From: Domibacillus sp. PGB-M46
Lineage (GTDB): Bacteria > Bacillota > Bacilli > Bacillales > Domibacillaceae
Direction of reading: 5' to 3'
DNA: 64,000 nucleotides
Assembly (NCBI RefSeq): GCF_022668875.1
Contig: NZ_JAKGCR010000002.1
Coordinates: 124,001-188,000 of the forward strand
The notes beneath the pieces are model-generated. The model saw nothing but the letters and a program-made list of their open reading frames with translations. It was not told the origin of the DNA and searched no databases. The first letter of the stretch is position 1. Each line of letters starts with the position of its first letter. Both the position numbers and the translations under genes were made by a program. Shown in pieces: positions 47,261-55,544 of the stretch.

Positions 47261-47692
47261 TGGAACCGGTCTATAGTGTGACCGTTAATGCAAAGGGCGG
47301 GTGGGAAGGAAGCGTCTGGACAGAGGAAGGATCGCTGAACCTTGAGCTGACCACTCCATCCATATTCGGCGGTCAGGAACAGCTGCGGACAAACTATCCT
47401 GAGTTATTTGGTCGGCGCTTCAATTGCTGCCTGCTATCAAAACGCCGTGCAGCAGGCTGCCGGCATTGATGATCATGCAGACGAAACGTTTGTTGATGTT
47501 GGTGCACAGGTTGATGTATCGAAAAACCCTGAGAGGGGCGGCCGCCGCCTCAGCATTATGCTTCATGTGAAATTTTACGGAGGCCGATTTAATGAACTGC
47601 TTGATCAGCGTGCAATAGATGAAGCCAGCGGGTTCGGCCCGCTGATTAAAGCACTCGAAGGTGAATGTGATTTTACCATTCGGAAATACTAA
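47261..47692 (+). pseudogene. OsmC/Ohr-like gene with a frameshift near 47405-47410
   Basis: Two frames together make one OsmC-fold protein. Frame 1 (47261 to about 47408) starts MEPVYSVTVNAKGGWEGSVW and runs to NYPELF; after adding or dropping one base in TTATTTGGTCGGC, frame 2 continues VGASIAACYQNAVQQAAG to the stop at 47692. AAAAGGAG precedes the ATG. The first peroxidatic Cys (AACY) is present, but the usual second Cys region (VCPYSKA) reads GFGPLIKA. It is either a true pseudogene or a sequencing error; without the shift it would be about 143 residues. Confidence 0.8.
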
Positions 47693-47722
47693 AGAAAGAG
47701 CGATCGCTCTTTCTTTTTCTTT
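47692..47722 (+). terminator. Intrinsic terminator after the OsmC-like gene
   Basis: Palindrome AAGAAAGAGCGA / TCGCTCTTTCTT followed by a T-rich tail. Confidence 0.75.
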
Positions 47723-47770
47723 TGTCCTGACTGTGAAAATATTGTCAATTAATTTTTATTCATTTTTTTG

Positions 47771-47795
47771 GTTTGATCTATTTGATATCGGGAAT
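47771..47795 (+). promoter_or_regulatory. SigB-type promoter of the GlsB/YeaQ-family gene
   Basis: GTTTGA (47771-47776), 13-base spacer, GGGAAT (47790-47795). It fits the SigB consensus GTTTAA-N12-15-GGGWAW with one mismatch, about 50 bases before the gene. Confidence 0.7.
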
Positions 47796-47844
47796 ACATA
47801 AACCATCAAAGCATTACAAATAACTTTACCAGGAGGAAAACATC

Positions 47845-48096
47845 ATGGGATTTATTATCTTCTTAATTGTCGGTGGAATCATCGGCTGGTTAGCAGGACT
47901 TATTCTAGGTAAGGATATTCCAGGCGGAATCATCGGCAACATTATTGCAGGTATTATTGGCGCATGGATTGGCGGCGCAATCTTTGGTGATTGGGGACCA
48001 ACCATCGGTGGAATGGCCATTATTCCGGCTTTAATCGGCGCTATCATCCTTGTTGCCATTGTAAGCTTTATTCTTAAAAAAATGCGTCACGCTTAA
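47845..48096 (+). CDS. GlsB/YeaQ/YmgE family stress membrane protein
   Basis: 83-residue, very hydrophobic and Gly/Ile-rich protein with three membrane segments, matching the transglycosylase-associated (GlsB/YeaQ/YmgE) family (GGIIGWLAGLILGKDIPGG). Members are stress-induced envelope proteins of unclear biochemistry. AGGAGG lies 8 bases before the ATG. A SigB-type promoter and an own terminator make it a single-gene general-stress unit. Confidence 0.88.
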   Translation: MGFIIFLIVGGIIGWLAGLILGKDIPGGIIGNIIAGIIGAWIGGAIFGDWGPTIGGMAIIPALIGAIILVAIVSFILKKMRHA

Positions 48097-48097
48097 T

Positions 48098-48132
48098 AAA
48101 AACGTCATCCTTTTAAAAAGGATGACGTTTTT
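48098..48132. terminator. Bidirectional terminator
   Basis: Stem of about 16 bp, AAAACGTCATCCTTTT and its complement, with A/T runs on both sides, between the GlsB-family gene and metC. Confidence 0.9.
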
Positions 48133-48136
48133 TGCA

Positions 48137-49294
48137 TTAGTCTTGAAAAGCCTGTTCAAAATCCCGGATTAAATCATCTGGAGATTCCAGACCAACGGAC
48201 AGACGCAGCAATCCGTCTCGAATGCCACGCTTGTCCCGTTCCGCATCGGGCATAGCCGCGTGGGACATTTTTGGCGGGTATGACAAAATAGATTCAACCG
48301 CACCAAGACTGACCGCAAATACTGGAATTTTTGCGCGGGCAGTAAAACGGCGTACCGCATCTGTATCTTCTAATTCAAATGACAGCACAGCGCCGCCGCC
48401 TGCTGCCTGGCGGAAGTGAACGGAATGGCCTGGGTGCTCAGCAAGTCCCGGATAATACACATGCTTTACTTTTGGGTGGGAAGCCAGGTAATGAGCAATT
48501 TCAGCTGCCCCTTTTTGTGACTGCTCCATCCGGACTGATAATGTCTTTAAGCCTCTCAGCACAAGCCAGCAGTCCTGAACACCAAGCACCGCTCCAAACG
48601 AGTTTTGCAGCGCATAAAACTGAGCAGCTAATTCTTCATCTTTTGCTACAGCGAGACCGGCCAGCACATCGCTGTGCCCGGATAAAAATTTGGTTGCACT
48701 ATGAAGAACAAGATCTACACCAAGCTCAATGGGCCGCTGCAAATAAGGAGTCAAAAAAGTGTTATCTAAGAATGTCAGGCATCCGTTCGCTTTAGCGAGT
48801 TTCACAACGCCCTCAATATCGGTTACTTTGAGCAGCGGATTAGACGGCGTTTCCATATAAAGCACTTTTGTATTCGGCTGAATAGCTTTAGCAACAGCAT
48901 CCAGATTTGTCATATCGACAAATGTATGTTCAATGCCAAAGCGTGTGAGCACGGATGTAACCATCCGGAACGTGCCGCCATATACGTCATCTGTCACCAC
49001 TACATGGTCGCCTTTTGACAAAAGCATAAACGCTGTAGAGATAGCCGCCATACCTGAAGCGAACGCAAAACCACGAACGCCGCCTTCCAATTCAGCAATT
49101 GCTGCTTCTAGCGTTTCACGAGTCGGATTGCCGGACCGGCTGTAATCATACTGGCCAAACGAATCAAAGTCAGACTGATGAAACGTAGATGCATGCTGAA
49201 TTGGCACACTGACCGCGCCGGTATTTGGATCAAATTTATGATTGTTATGAAGTAATTTGGTTTGAAATGTATAGTCGCTCAACTCGTTGTTCAT
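48137..49294 (-). CDS. metC: Cystathionine beta-lyase
   Basis: 385-residue Cys/Met-metabolism PLP enzyme. The PLP lysine is in DLVLHSATKFLSGHSD (about 195), with FASGMAAIS and METPSNPLL. Second gene of metI-metC (YjcI-YjcJ order), its ATG overlapping the metI stop by 4 bases (ATGA). It converts cystathionine to homocysteine. MetI/MetC assignment rests on order and resemblance to B. subtilis; related gamma-lyases look similar. Confidence 0.88.
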   Translation of the reverse strand: MNNELSDYTFQTKLLHNNHKFDPNTGAVSVPIQHASTFHQSDFDSFGQYDYSRSGNPTRETLEAAIAELEGGVRGFAFASGMAAISTAFMLLSKGDHVVVTDDVYGGTFRMVTSVLTRFGIEHTFVDMTNLDAVAKAIQPNTKVLYMETPSNPLLKVTDIEGVVKLAKANGCLTFLDNTFLTPYLQRPIELGVDLVLHSATKFLSGHSDVLAGLAVAKDEELAAQFYALQNSFGAVLGVQDCWLVLRGLKTLSVRMEQSQKGAAEIAHYLASHPKVKHVYYPGLAEHPGHSVHFRQAAGGGAVLSFELEDTDAVRRFTARAKIPVFAVSLGAVESILSYPPKMSHAAMPDAERDKRGIRDGLLRLSVGLESPDDLIRDFEQAFQD

Positions 49295-50391
49295 CCCTTC
49301 ATTTTTTGAAATGCCTGCTCGAGATCTGCAATTAAATCCTCCGCATGTTCGATCCCGATTGAAAAACGTAAAAGCCGGTTACAGACGCCGTTTGCAACAC
49401 GGATTTCTTCCGGTATATCCATGTGGGTTTGCGTGGCTGGATATGTCATAAGACTCTCTACTCCGCCCAGGCTCTCCGCAAAGGAAATAATCTGCAAGTT
49501 TTGCAGGAATGCATTCACCCACTCTTCTGACCGTAAGCGGAATGACAGCATACCGCCCTGTCCCGGATATAGAACGTCTGTAATATCATCATGCTCTTTT
49601 AAAAATGACGCAATTTTTTGACCGTTTTCTGTATGCTGCTTCATACGCAGGCTGAGTGTTTTCATACCGCGGACAAGCAGCCAGGAATCAAATGGCGCGA
49701 GCACGGCACCGATTGCATTTTGAAAGTCAAAAACGCGAGCCGCCAGTTCTTCACCTTTTACAGCAATTAAGCCGGCCAGCAGGTCATTGTGCCCGCCAAG
49801 ATATTTCGTGGCGCTGTGAAGAACAATATCGGCACCCTGCTCAATAGGGCGCTGCAGCACTGGAGTATAAAATGTATTATCCACAATGAGCAGCAGACCG
49901 TGTTCTTTTGCAAAATCAGAAACGGCTTTGATGCTGATTTCGTTCATAAGCGGGTTGGTCGGCGTTTCCAAAAAGACCGCTTTTGTTTTCTCAGTTACCA
50001 ATTTTTTTGTTTCACTCAATGATTCAAAGCTGTCATATGTAAAGTCGAGGCCAAACTTTTTCCAGGCTTTTTCAAATAAGCGGTACGTGCCGCCGTACAA
50101 GTCAGCTGATACTAAGAAATGGTCACCCGGCTCAAACAAAGACATTAAAGTATGGATAGCGGCCATGCCGGAAGAAAAAGCAAATCCTGCATCTGCTCCT
50201 TCAAGGTCAGCGATCGCTTTTTCGACGACCTCGCGGGTTGGGTTTCCTGTCCGCACGTAGTCATAGCCTGTTGACATGCCAATTCCCTCGTGGCGGTAAG
50301 CTGTTGAAAAATAAACAGGCGGATTAACTGTTCCAGTTGGATTGTTTGTACGGTTGCCGAGTTGGGCAAGCTTTGTTTCAATATTTGTCAT
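49291..50391 (-). CDS. metI: Cystathionine gamma-synthase / O-acetylhomoserine thiolyase
   Basis: 366-residue PLP enzyme of the same family as its neighbour: FSSGMAAIHTL, LETPTNPLM and the PLP lysine in DIVLHSATKYLGGHND. It condenses activated homoserine with cysteine or sulfide in methionine synthesis. The start MTNIETKLAQ at 50391 has AAAAGGAG 8 bases upstream; a longer frame to 50463 runs into the riboswitch terminator. Controlled by a SAM-I riboswitch, as expected for metIC. Confidence 0.9.
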   Translation of the reverse strand: MTNIETKLAQLGNRTNNPTGTVNPPVYFSTAYRHEGIGMSTGYDYVRTGNPTREVVEKAIADLEGADAGFAFSSGMAAIHTLMSLFEPGDHFLVSADLYGGTYRLFEKAWKKFGLDFTYDSFESLSETKKLVTEKTKAVFLETPTNPLMNEISIKAVSDFAKEHGLLLIVDNTFYTPVLQRPIEQGADIVLHSATKYLGGHNDLLAGLIAVKGEELAARVFDFQNAIGAVLAPFDSWLLVRGMKTLSLRMKQHTENGQKIASFLKEHDDITDVLYPGQGGMLSFRLRSEEWVNAFLQNLQIISFAESLGGVESLMTYPATQTHMDIPEEIRVANGVCNRLLRFSIGIEHAEDLIADLEQAFQKMKG

Positions 50392-50411
50392 TTCTATCGC
50401 TCCTTTTAATA

Positions 50412-50562
50412 TAAAAAAAACAAGCCTCCATGGAAGAAGGCTTGTTTTTACACTTCTTCTCATCTCCCGGACGGTGTCAGTCCGCTGGATTTAGCACCTT
50501 TGCCGATACGGCCGGTTGCTGAAGCATCGTCGGGCCAGTCCCTCCGCTTCTCTTGATAAGGT
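50412..50562 (-). ncRNA. SAM-I (S-box) riboswitch with terminator
   Basis: The minus strand carries the S-box core CTTATCAAGAGAAG, GGAGGGACTGGCCCGACGA, the AGCAACC block and the GGTGCTAAATCC region (about 50455-50560). Next is a terminator (50412-50447), stem AACAAGCCT / AGGCTTGTT and T8. SAM binding is expected to favour termination, repressing metIC when methionine is plentiful. Confidence 0.95.
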
Positions 50563-50586
50563 TTGTTTAATTGATCTTATTTTCTA

Positions 50587-50615
50587 AATGTACAGTAAAA
50601 AAGAAAAGAACACAA
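50587..50615 (-). promoter_or_regulatory. SigA promoter of the SAM riboswitch-metIC unit
   Basis: Minus strand TTGTGT (50610-50615), 17-base spacer, TACATT (50587-50592), starting about 20 bases before the aptamer. Confidence 0.6.
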
Positions 50616-50652
50616 CCCTTTTATTTATCGGGACATTTTTTGCCCGATTCTA

Positions 50653-50681
50653 TTTACAACCCTTCTGAAAAGCGATACAAT
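50653..50681 (+). promoter_or_regulatory. SigA promoter of the malic enzyme gene
   Basis: TTTACA (50653-50658), 17-base spacer, TACAAT (50676-50681), about 85 bases before the start codon. The 378-base metI-malic enzyme gap is otherwise filled by the SAM riboswitch and its promoter. Confidence 0.65.
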
Positions 50682-50769
50682 ACAAAAATAAATTTTCAGA
50701 AAATTTAAATCAGTTTCTGGTTTGCGTTGCTATGAAAATTAGAAAACTGAGCAGAAAAGGGGAATCACA

Positions 50770-52029
50770 TTGAAAGATTTACGTCAGGATGCACTTGATC
50801 TTCATCGTCACTATCAAGGAAAGCTGGAAACAGCAGCGAAAATGGGGGTTACAGACTTAAACGATTTAAGCCTTGTTTATTCGCCAGGCGTGGCTGAACC
50901 CTGCCTTGAGATTCACGAAAACCCAGAAAATTTGTATGAGTACACGATGAAAGCCAACACAGTGGCAGTTGTATCAGACGGTTCCGCTGTCCTCGGATTG
51001 GGAGATATCGGCGCACATGCTTCCCTTCCCGTAATGGAGGGAAAAGCTATTTTATTTAAAAATTTTGGCGGTGTGGATGCTTTTCCGCTTTGCATTAGTA
51101 GCAGCGATCCAGAAGACATTATCCGAACTGTAAAACTTACTGCTTCATCCTTTGGAGGCATTAATTTAGAAGATATTAAAGCACCCAACTGCTTTTTGAT
51201 TGAGGAGCGTCTCAGAAAGGAAATGGATATTCCTGTTTTTCATGACGACCAGCACGGTACAGCGATCGTTACAGCGGCCGGTTTAATTAATGCGTTAAAG
51301 ATTGTGGACAAGTCCTTTTCTGATATCAAAATTGTCATTAATGGTGCTGGTTCAGCTGGTATAGCCATCGCCAAACTGCTTCAGGCCTTTAACGTGAAAA
51401 ATATGATTATGTGTGATACGAAAGGAGCGATTTACGAGGGACGGACCGCCGGGATGAATCCGATCAAAGAAGAAATTGCTTCGTTCACCAACCCGGATAA
51501 AGTGAGCGGACCGCTTGAGGAAGCTGTAAAGAACAGCGATGTGTTTATCGGTGTCTCTGCTGCTGGAGCGCTGACACCGGCTATGATCCAGACGATGAAG
51601 CAGGATGCGATTGTTTTTGCAATGGCCAACCCAACGCCGGAAATTCTGCCGGCAGATGCCAAAGCAGCCGGTGTACGCGTGATCGGCACAGGCCGCTCCG
51701 ACTTTCCAAATCAAGTTAACAATGTTTTAGCTTTTCCGGGCATTTTCCGAGGGGCGCTTGATACACGGGCTTCAGATATCAATGAGGAAATGAAAATGGC
51801 TGCTGCTTTTGCCATTGCCTCTCTTGTAGGCGATCAGGAACGCTCTGAGGAATATATTATTCCATCTGCATTTGATCCCCGGGTAGCACCGGAAGTGGCT
51901 GCTGCTGTCGCTCAGGCAGCGATGGATACCGGCGTTGCTCGAAAATATGTTTCCGTTGAAGCAATCCGCCATAAAACGTACCAGCTTTCTTCCCTTCAAG
52001 TAAAGCCGGCAGCAATCTCTCTTTCTTAA
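50770..52029 (+). CDS. NAD(P)-dependent malic enzyme (short bacterial form)
   Basis: 419-residue malic enzyme that oxidatively decarboxylates malate to pyruvate. Visible are SLVYSPGVAEPC, the metal-site region VFHDDQHGTAIV, the nucleotide-binding INGAGSAGIAIA and FAMANPTPEI. Sequence resembles B. subtilis YtsJ (MaeB), which prefers NADP. TTG start about 8 bases after AAAAGGGG. It lies beside metIC without obvious metabolic linkage and has its own promoter and terminator. Confidence 0.92.
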   Translation: MKDLRQDALDLHRHYQGKLETAAKMGVTDLNDLSLVYSPGVAEPCLEIHENPENLYEYTMKANTVAVVSDGSAVLGLGDIGAHASLPVMEGKAILFKNFGGVDAFPLCISSSDPEDIIRTVKLTASSFGGINLEDIKAPNCFLIEERLRKEMDIPVFHDDQHGTAIVTAAGLINALKIVDKSFSDIKIVINGAGSAGIAIAKLLQAFNVKNMIMCDTKGAIYEGRTAGMNPIKEEIASFTNPDKVSGPLEEAVKNSDVFIGVSAAGALTPAMIQTMKQDAIVFAMANPTPEILPADAKAAGVRVIGTGRSDFPNQVNNVLAFPGIFRGALDTRASDINEEMKMAAAFAIASLVGDQERSEEYIIPSAFDPRVAPEVAAAVAQAAMDTGVARKYVSVEAIRHKTYQLSSLQVKPAAISLS

Positions 52030-52037
52030 ATCGTTAT

Positions 52038-52069
52038 GCAAAAAACCCCATCTGTTTAGGGGTTTTTTT
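52038..52069 (+). terminator. Intrinsic terminator of the malic enzyme gene
   Basis: AAAAAACCCC / GGGGTTTTTT with a 9-base loop. Confidence 0.88.
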
Positions 52070-52207
52070 GCATATAAGGCTGTTTATGGCATATAAATTA
52101 AGGTAATGTAAATAAATATCATTTAATTATTAATTTATTGTAAAGTTTATGTTAAGATATAAATAGAAGTATTGACAAATGGAATGGAGGAAGGAGTGGA
52201 ATGAGCT

Positions 52208-52483
52208 ATGACAGTAGCTGAATTTTACGGAGGAGTTGAGTATTCTGTTACGCAATTTGCGATACAGCTTACAAACGAAATAAAGGAGAAAATCGTTAAA
52301 CGCGATTTATTTTATAAAGAGCAAATTACCCACTATATCGAATGCCACGCATTACGCTTTATTCAATCATTAACCCTCTCACCGGCCGTTTCAGCTGTGA
52401 TGAAAAAGGAAATCATCCATCATGTGCTTTTCAAGCTGAAACCGGTTATGAACCGTCATGTTGTTTTCCAAGTAATCAAATAA
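52208..52483 (+). CDS. Small hypothetical protein
   Basis: 91 residues, helical, with no membrane segment and no recognised domain. Features are basic helices (TNEIKEKIVKRDLFYKEQI), two His-rich spots (THYIECHALRF, EIIHHVLF) and one Cys. GGAGTGG lies about 11 bases before the ATG. The upstream region is very AT-rich (TTTATT / TATAAA near 52135-52165), consistent with a promoter but not decisive. A strong terminator follows, supporting a real transcription unit. Confidence 0.6.
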   Translation: MTVAEFYGGVEYSVTQFAIQLTNEIKEKIVKRDLFYKEQITHYIECHALRFIQSLTLSPAVSAVMKKEIIHHVLFKLKPVMNRHVVFQVIK

Positions 52484-52511
52484 AAAAAGCACCCGCGACG
52501 GGTGCTTTTTT
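52482..52511. terminator. Bidirectional terminator
   Basis: AAAAAAGCACCC / GGGTGCTTTTTT with a 5-base loop, between the 91-residue gene and the DUF212 gene. Confidence 0.9.
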
Positions 52512-52513
52512 CG

Positions 52514-53050
52514 TTACCATTGATGTTTACGCCGATTGATTTCACGCCGATTGTAAATTTGTTTTTTTTGTTCCGATTTTCTCAGTCCGTCTTCAATTTT
52601 TGCAGAGGCAATGCCAAGGAGAATGCCTAGCAGGGCACCTGCCCCTACTTCGACCGGCTGGTGGCCGAGCAATTCCTTTAATTCTTTTTCGCGCTGCACG
52701 TATTGAAAACTCGGAAATTCACCGGAAAATTTAGCGAGATTGTCTTCAAGATCATTGACCAGCTGTGCAATTTCCCCCGTATGACGGCGGATGCCTTGAG
52801 CATCATACATTACAATGACACCAAAAACAGTCGCTAATGCTGTTTCCGTATGGCGCCATCCTTTGTTTGCAGCCACATAAGAAGCCAGTGCTGACACGCC
52901 GGCCGAGTGAGAGCTTGGCATACCGCCTGTTGTAAAAGCCTGTTTTACATCCCAATTGCCACTCACTTTTTTATGAGTGAAGATTTTCAGCCCTTGCGCA
53001 ATGCCGATCGCTGACAGCGCTGTTAAAATACCACGGTTCATTTTTTCCAT
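52514..53050 (-). CDS. Divergent PAP2-family membrane protein (DUF212)
   Basis: 178 residues of the DUF212/YuiD type: TTGGMPSSHSAGVSALASYVA (about 38-58), MYDAQGIRRHTGE and ELLGHQPVEVGAGALLGI, with several membrane segments. The SSHS and RRH elements resemble PAP2 phosphatase motifs, but activity is unproven for the family. GGAGG lies 7 bases before the ATG at 53050; a longer frame to 53203 overlaps the lipid-kinase gene. Adjacency to a lipid kinase suggests a lipid-phosphate theme (inference). Confidence 0.82.
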   Translation of the reverse strand: MEKMNRGILTALSAIGIAQGLKIFTHKKVSGNWDVKQAFTTGGMPSSHSAGVSALASYVAANKGWRHTETALATVFGVIVMYDAQGIRRHTGEIAQLVNDLEDNLAKFSGEFPSFQYVQREKELKELLGHQPVEVGAGALLGILLGIASAKIEDGLRKSEQKKQIYNRREINRRKHQW

Positions 53051-53138
53051 TCCTACGCCTCCACTTCGCTTGTGCACATATCTTCTCCTTTTTTCATACC
53101 CAAAACCTGGCTCTAATATGCAAACAAGTTTTATTTTG

Positions 53139-54038
53139 TTACGTAGTGATAATAAGATAAATGGCTTTTTCTTGAATAGAAATGGCAGCAGGCGTTGCGC
53201 CAATTACTTCGCCATCAACCATTACCGGCACCGGCCGGCTCGTTTGAACCATGATGCTTTTGCCCTTTTTGTAGGTAACCCCTGCACGCAGTACCGGGTC
53301 CCCTTTCATAAGAAGCGGAAACAGCCGAAAAAGCAGCCGTCTTCTCGACACAGTATGCACAAGTGTAATGTCGGCTACTCCATCAATAGGATGGGCATAC
53401 GGGCAAATGACAAGCCCTCCCCCATACAAAGACGTATTTCCGCTTGCGATCATCCAGGTGCGGTCTGATATGTATTGATCCTGATCAATTGTAACAATGC
53501 TTTTAAATGGCTTGTAGTGAATAATGGACGAAAGGGCGCTCAGCTTATAAGACAGGCCGCCTGCCCCAAGTTTATGAAGCGTTTTTTTATAAAAAGCCCG
53601 GGCTGCCTGTCCGGCAATATGAGCATCCAGGCCAATACCGGAAACCGTCAGCCCAAAGCTGTTGTTGACTTTCAATACATCGATCTGCTGGGGAGTTTTT
53701 GACAGCAGGCCTTCTACAAAGGCATGCGGATTTTTCGTCAGGCCAAACATACGGGCGAGATCATTTCCCGACCCGGCCGGGAGAAAAGCGACCGCTGTAT
53801 CCGTGTAAACAAGGTCTTGTATAACCGCGTGAAAGGTTCCGTCGCCGCCGATCACCGTCACAGCTTTTATCTTTTTTTCTTTCATCCGCTTCCAAATAAA
53901 CTCACGGGCTGCTACGTCCGAACCTCCCACAAGCGCTTTATAAGGAATCTGTTTCTTTTTTAAAATACTCTCAACTTTTTTCCACAAAAAAACCGCCTGT
54001 CCGTTTCCGGAAGACGGGTTGATAATACATAGGTACAT
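53139..54038 (-). CDS. Lipid kinase, DagK/YegS/BmrU family
   Basis: 299-residue diacylglycerol-kinase-fold protein. It starts MYLCIINPSSGNGQA, has the ATP-site VIGGDGTFHAVI (about 62-73) and PAGSGNDLAR (about 87-96), and a C-terminal beta-sandwich with VMVDGEVI. Members phosphorylate diacylglycerol or related lipids at the membrane; the substrate is undetermined. It is 88 bases upstream of the DUF212 gene on the same strand, possibly co-transcribed. Confidence 0.88.
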   Translation of the reverse strand: MYLCIINPSSGNGQAVFLWKKVESILKKKQIPYKALVGGSDVAAREFIWKRMKEKKIKAVTVIGGDGTFHAVIQDLVYTDTAVAFLPAGSGNDLARMFGLTKNPHAFVEGLLSKTPQQIDVLKVNNSFGLTVSGIGLDAHIAGQAARAFYKKTLHKLGAGGLSYKLSALSSIIHYKPFKSIVTIDQDQYISDRTWMIASGNTSLYGGGLVICPYAHPIDGVADITLVHTVSRRRLLFRLFPLLMKGDPVLRAGVTYKKGKSIMVQTSRPVPVMVDGEVIGATPAAISIQEKAIYLIITT

Positions 54039-54082
54039 TGCTTCACCCGGCCTCGTTCTAAATACGTTTTTCTTATCATAGC

Positions 54083-54113
54083 ACGAAAAAAGGCCTGCTA
54101 GTTTGCTTTTTTA
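54083..54113 (-). terminator. Weak terminator-like hairpin after thiE
   Basis: Minus strand A6GC / GCCTTTTTT imperfect stem with a T6 tail, overlapping the thiE end. Confidence 0.4.
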
Positions 54114-54740
54114 TAAGAAATTGTTTTTTAAAAGTGCTGCAGCGGAAGCAGGATTTTCAGCCAGGCTGATGGCCGTAATCACAGATACTCCATCGGCTCC
54201 GGCTCCGATGACCTCTTCCGCATTTTCAAGCGTAATGCCGCCAATACCGACTACTGGAAACTGGGGATAACGCTCTTTCATACGGCGGATTAAGCCCGTG
54301 CCTGCCACCGGGCGGGTATCCGTTTTCGTTGCGGTGGCAAATACTGGACCAGTCCCGACATAATCAGCTCCATCTTTTATCGCTTGTTCAAATTCTTCCA
54401 TCGTATGAACGGATACTCCGACAATACCGCCTTTTAGCTTCTCACGTACGATGGATGCCGCTTCATCTTCCTGGCCAATATGAACGCCGTCGGCTCCAAT
54501 GTCGATAGCAAGCTCAATATCATCATTGACAATAAACGGGATGCCTGCTTCCCGGCAGATCGCCTGAAGGCGCTGGGCGGTTTGTTTCTTGGCAGCTCCC
54601 GTGAGCGCATTCTTTCCTTTTTCCCGGAACTGAAACATCGTAACACCGCCGGCAATGGCTTCCTGCAGGATGGTTTCAATCGGCCGCGGACAGTTCGGCG
54701 TACCGGCAATAAAATATACAGCCAGCTGTTCGTTTCTCAT
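54111..54740 (-). CDS. thiE: Thiamine-phosphate synthase
   Basis: 209-residue TIM-barrel enzyme joining HMP-pyrophosphate and thiazole phosphate. Motifs are MFQFREKG (about 36-43), IVNDDIELA, GADGVHIGQED and GIGGITLENAEEV. Start ATG at 54740 behind GGGGAGG, overlapping the thiD stop by 4 bases (ATGA); the frame to 54770 has no better site. Last gene of the TPP-riboswitch operon thiW-thiM-thiD-thiE. Confidence 0.95.
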   Translation of the reverse strand: MRNEQLAVYFIAGTPNCPRPIETILQEAIAGGVTMFQFREKGKNALTGAAKKQTAQRLQAICREAGIPFIVNDDIELAIDIGADGVHIGQEDEAASIVREKLKGGIVGVSVHTMEEFEQAIKDGADYVGTGPVFATATKTDTRPVAGTGLIRRMKERYPQFPVVGIGGITLENAEEVIGAGADGVSVITAISLAENPASAAALLKNNFL

Positions 54741-55543
54741 AGCTGTCCTCCCCGCTGGCGATGTGCCCAATGATTAGTCGGCCCATGGCCTTCTCCGATA
54801 TGAAGACCGTCTTCAATCGCCGCCTGAATAAAAGATTTAGCCGTTTGAGCCGCCGAGTGGACAGATGAACCCTTTGCGATTTCCGCCGTCATAGCCGCTG
54901 AAAAAGTACAGCCGGTCCCATGAGTGTCTTTTGTATCAATCCGCCGGCCGGTAAACGTGTGGAACGCCTCCCCGTCATATAAAAGGTCCGATGTTTGATC
55001 TCCTTCCTCATGACCGCCTTTAATCAAGACGTTTTTCACCCCGTAAGAAGCAATCCGCTCCGCCGCTTCTTTTTTATCGGCTTCTGAACGAATGGTCATT
55101 CCTGTCAGCACCTCTGCCTCAGGAATATTAGGGGTCACAACAAGCGCAAGCGGAAGCAAAACTTTTTTCAATGCTTCAGATGCTTCCTTCTGCAGCAATG
55201 AAGCACCGCCTTTGGCAATCATTACAGGATCAATGACAAGATTTTGGCACTCGTATTTCCGGAGTGTCCAGGCAGCGGCTTCAATAATGCCAGCTGAAAA
55301 CAGCATCCCTGTTTTCACGGCATTTACTCCAATGTCTGACAATACCGCTTCAATTTGTTTTTCTACGGCTTCAGCTTCGATCGGGTAAACACCGTGTACA
55401 CCGAGTGTGTTTTGCGCTGTAACGGCCGTTAAAGCGGACGTGCCGTACACACCCAATTCTTGAAATGTTTTTAAATCCGCTTGAATGCCAGCGCCGCCTC
55501 CGCTGTCAGATCCGGCAATTGTTAATGCTTTGGCTACTGTCAT
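54737..55543 (-). CDS. thiD: Hydroxymethylpyrimidine (phosphate) kinase
   Basis: 268-residue ribokinase-fold enzyme: SDSGGGAGIQADLKTFQELG (about 13-32) and the C-terminal anion-hole motif DTHGTGCTFSAA (about 208-219). It phosphorylates HMP and HMP-P to HMP-PP for ThiE. It starts 1 base after the thiM stop. Some homologues are pyridoxal kinases (PdxK/ThiD2 type), but the thi operon makes ThiD the natural reading. Confidence 0.94.
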   Translation of the reverse strand: MTVAKALTIAGSDSGGGAGIQADLKTFQELGVYGTSALTAVTAQNTLGVHGVYPIEAEAVEKQIEAVLSDIGVNAVKTGMLFSAGIIEAAAWTLRKYECQNLVIDPVMIAKGGASLLQKEASEALKKVLLPLALVVTPNIPEAEVLTGMTIRSEADKKEAAERIASYGVKNVLIKGGHEEGDQTSDLLYDGEAFHTFTGRRIDTKDTHGTGCTFSAAMTAEIAKGSSVHSAAQTAKSFIQAAIEDGLHIGEGHGPTNHWAHRQRGGQL

Positions 55544-55544
55544 A

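Noticed and set aside
52482-52511. Possible repeat family of hairpins across the window
   Set aside because: The many perfect palindromes differ in sequence and each sits at a gene end with A/T runs; they are ordinary terminators and not a dispersed repeat.
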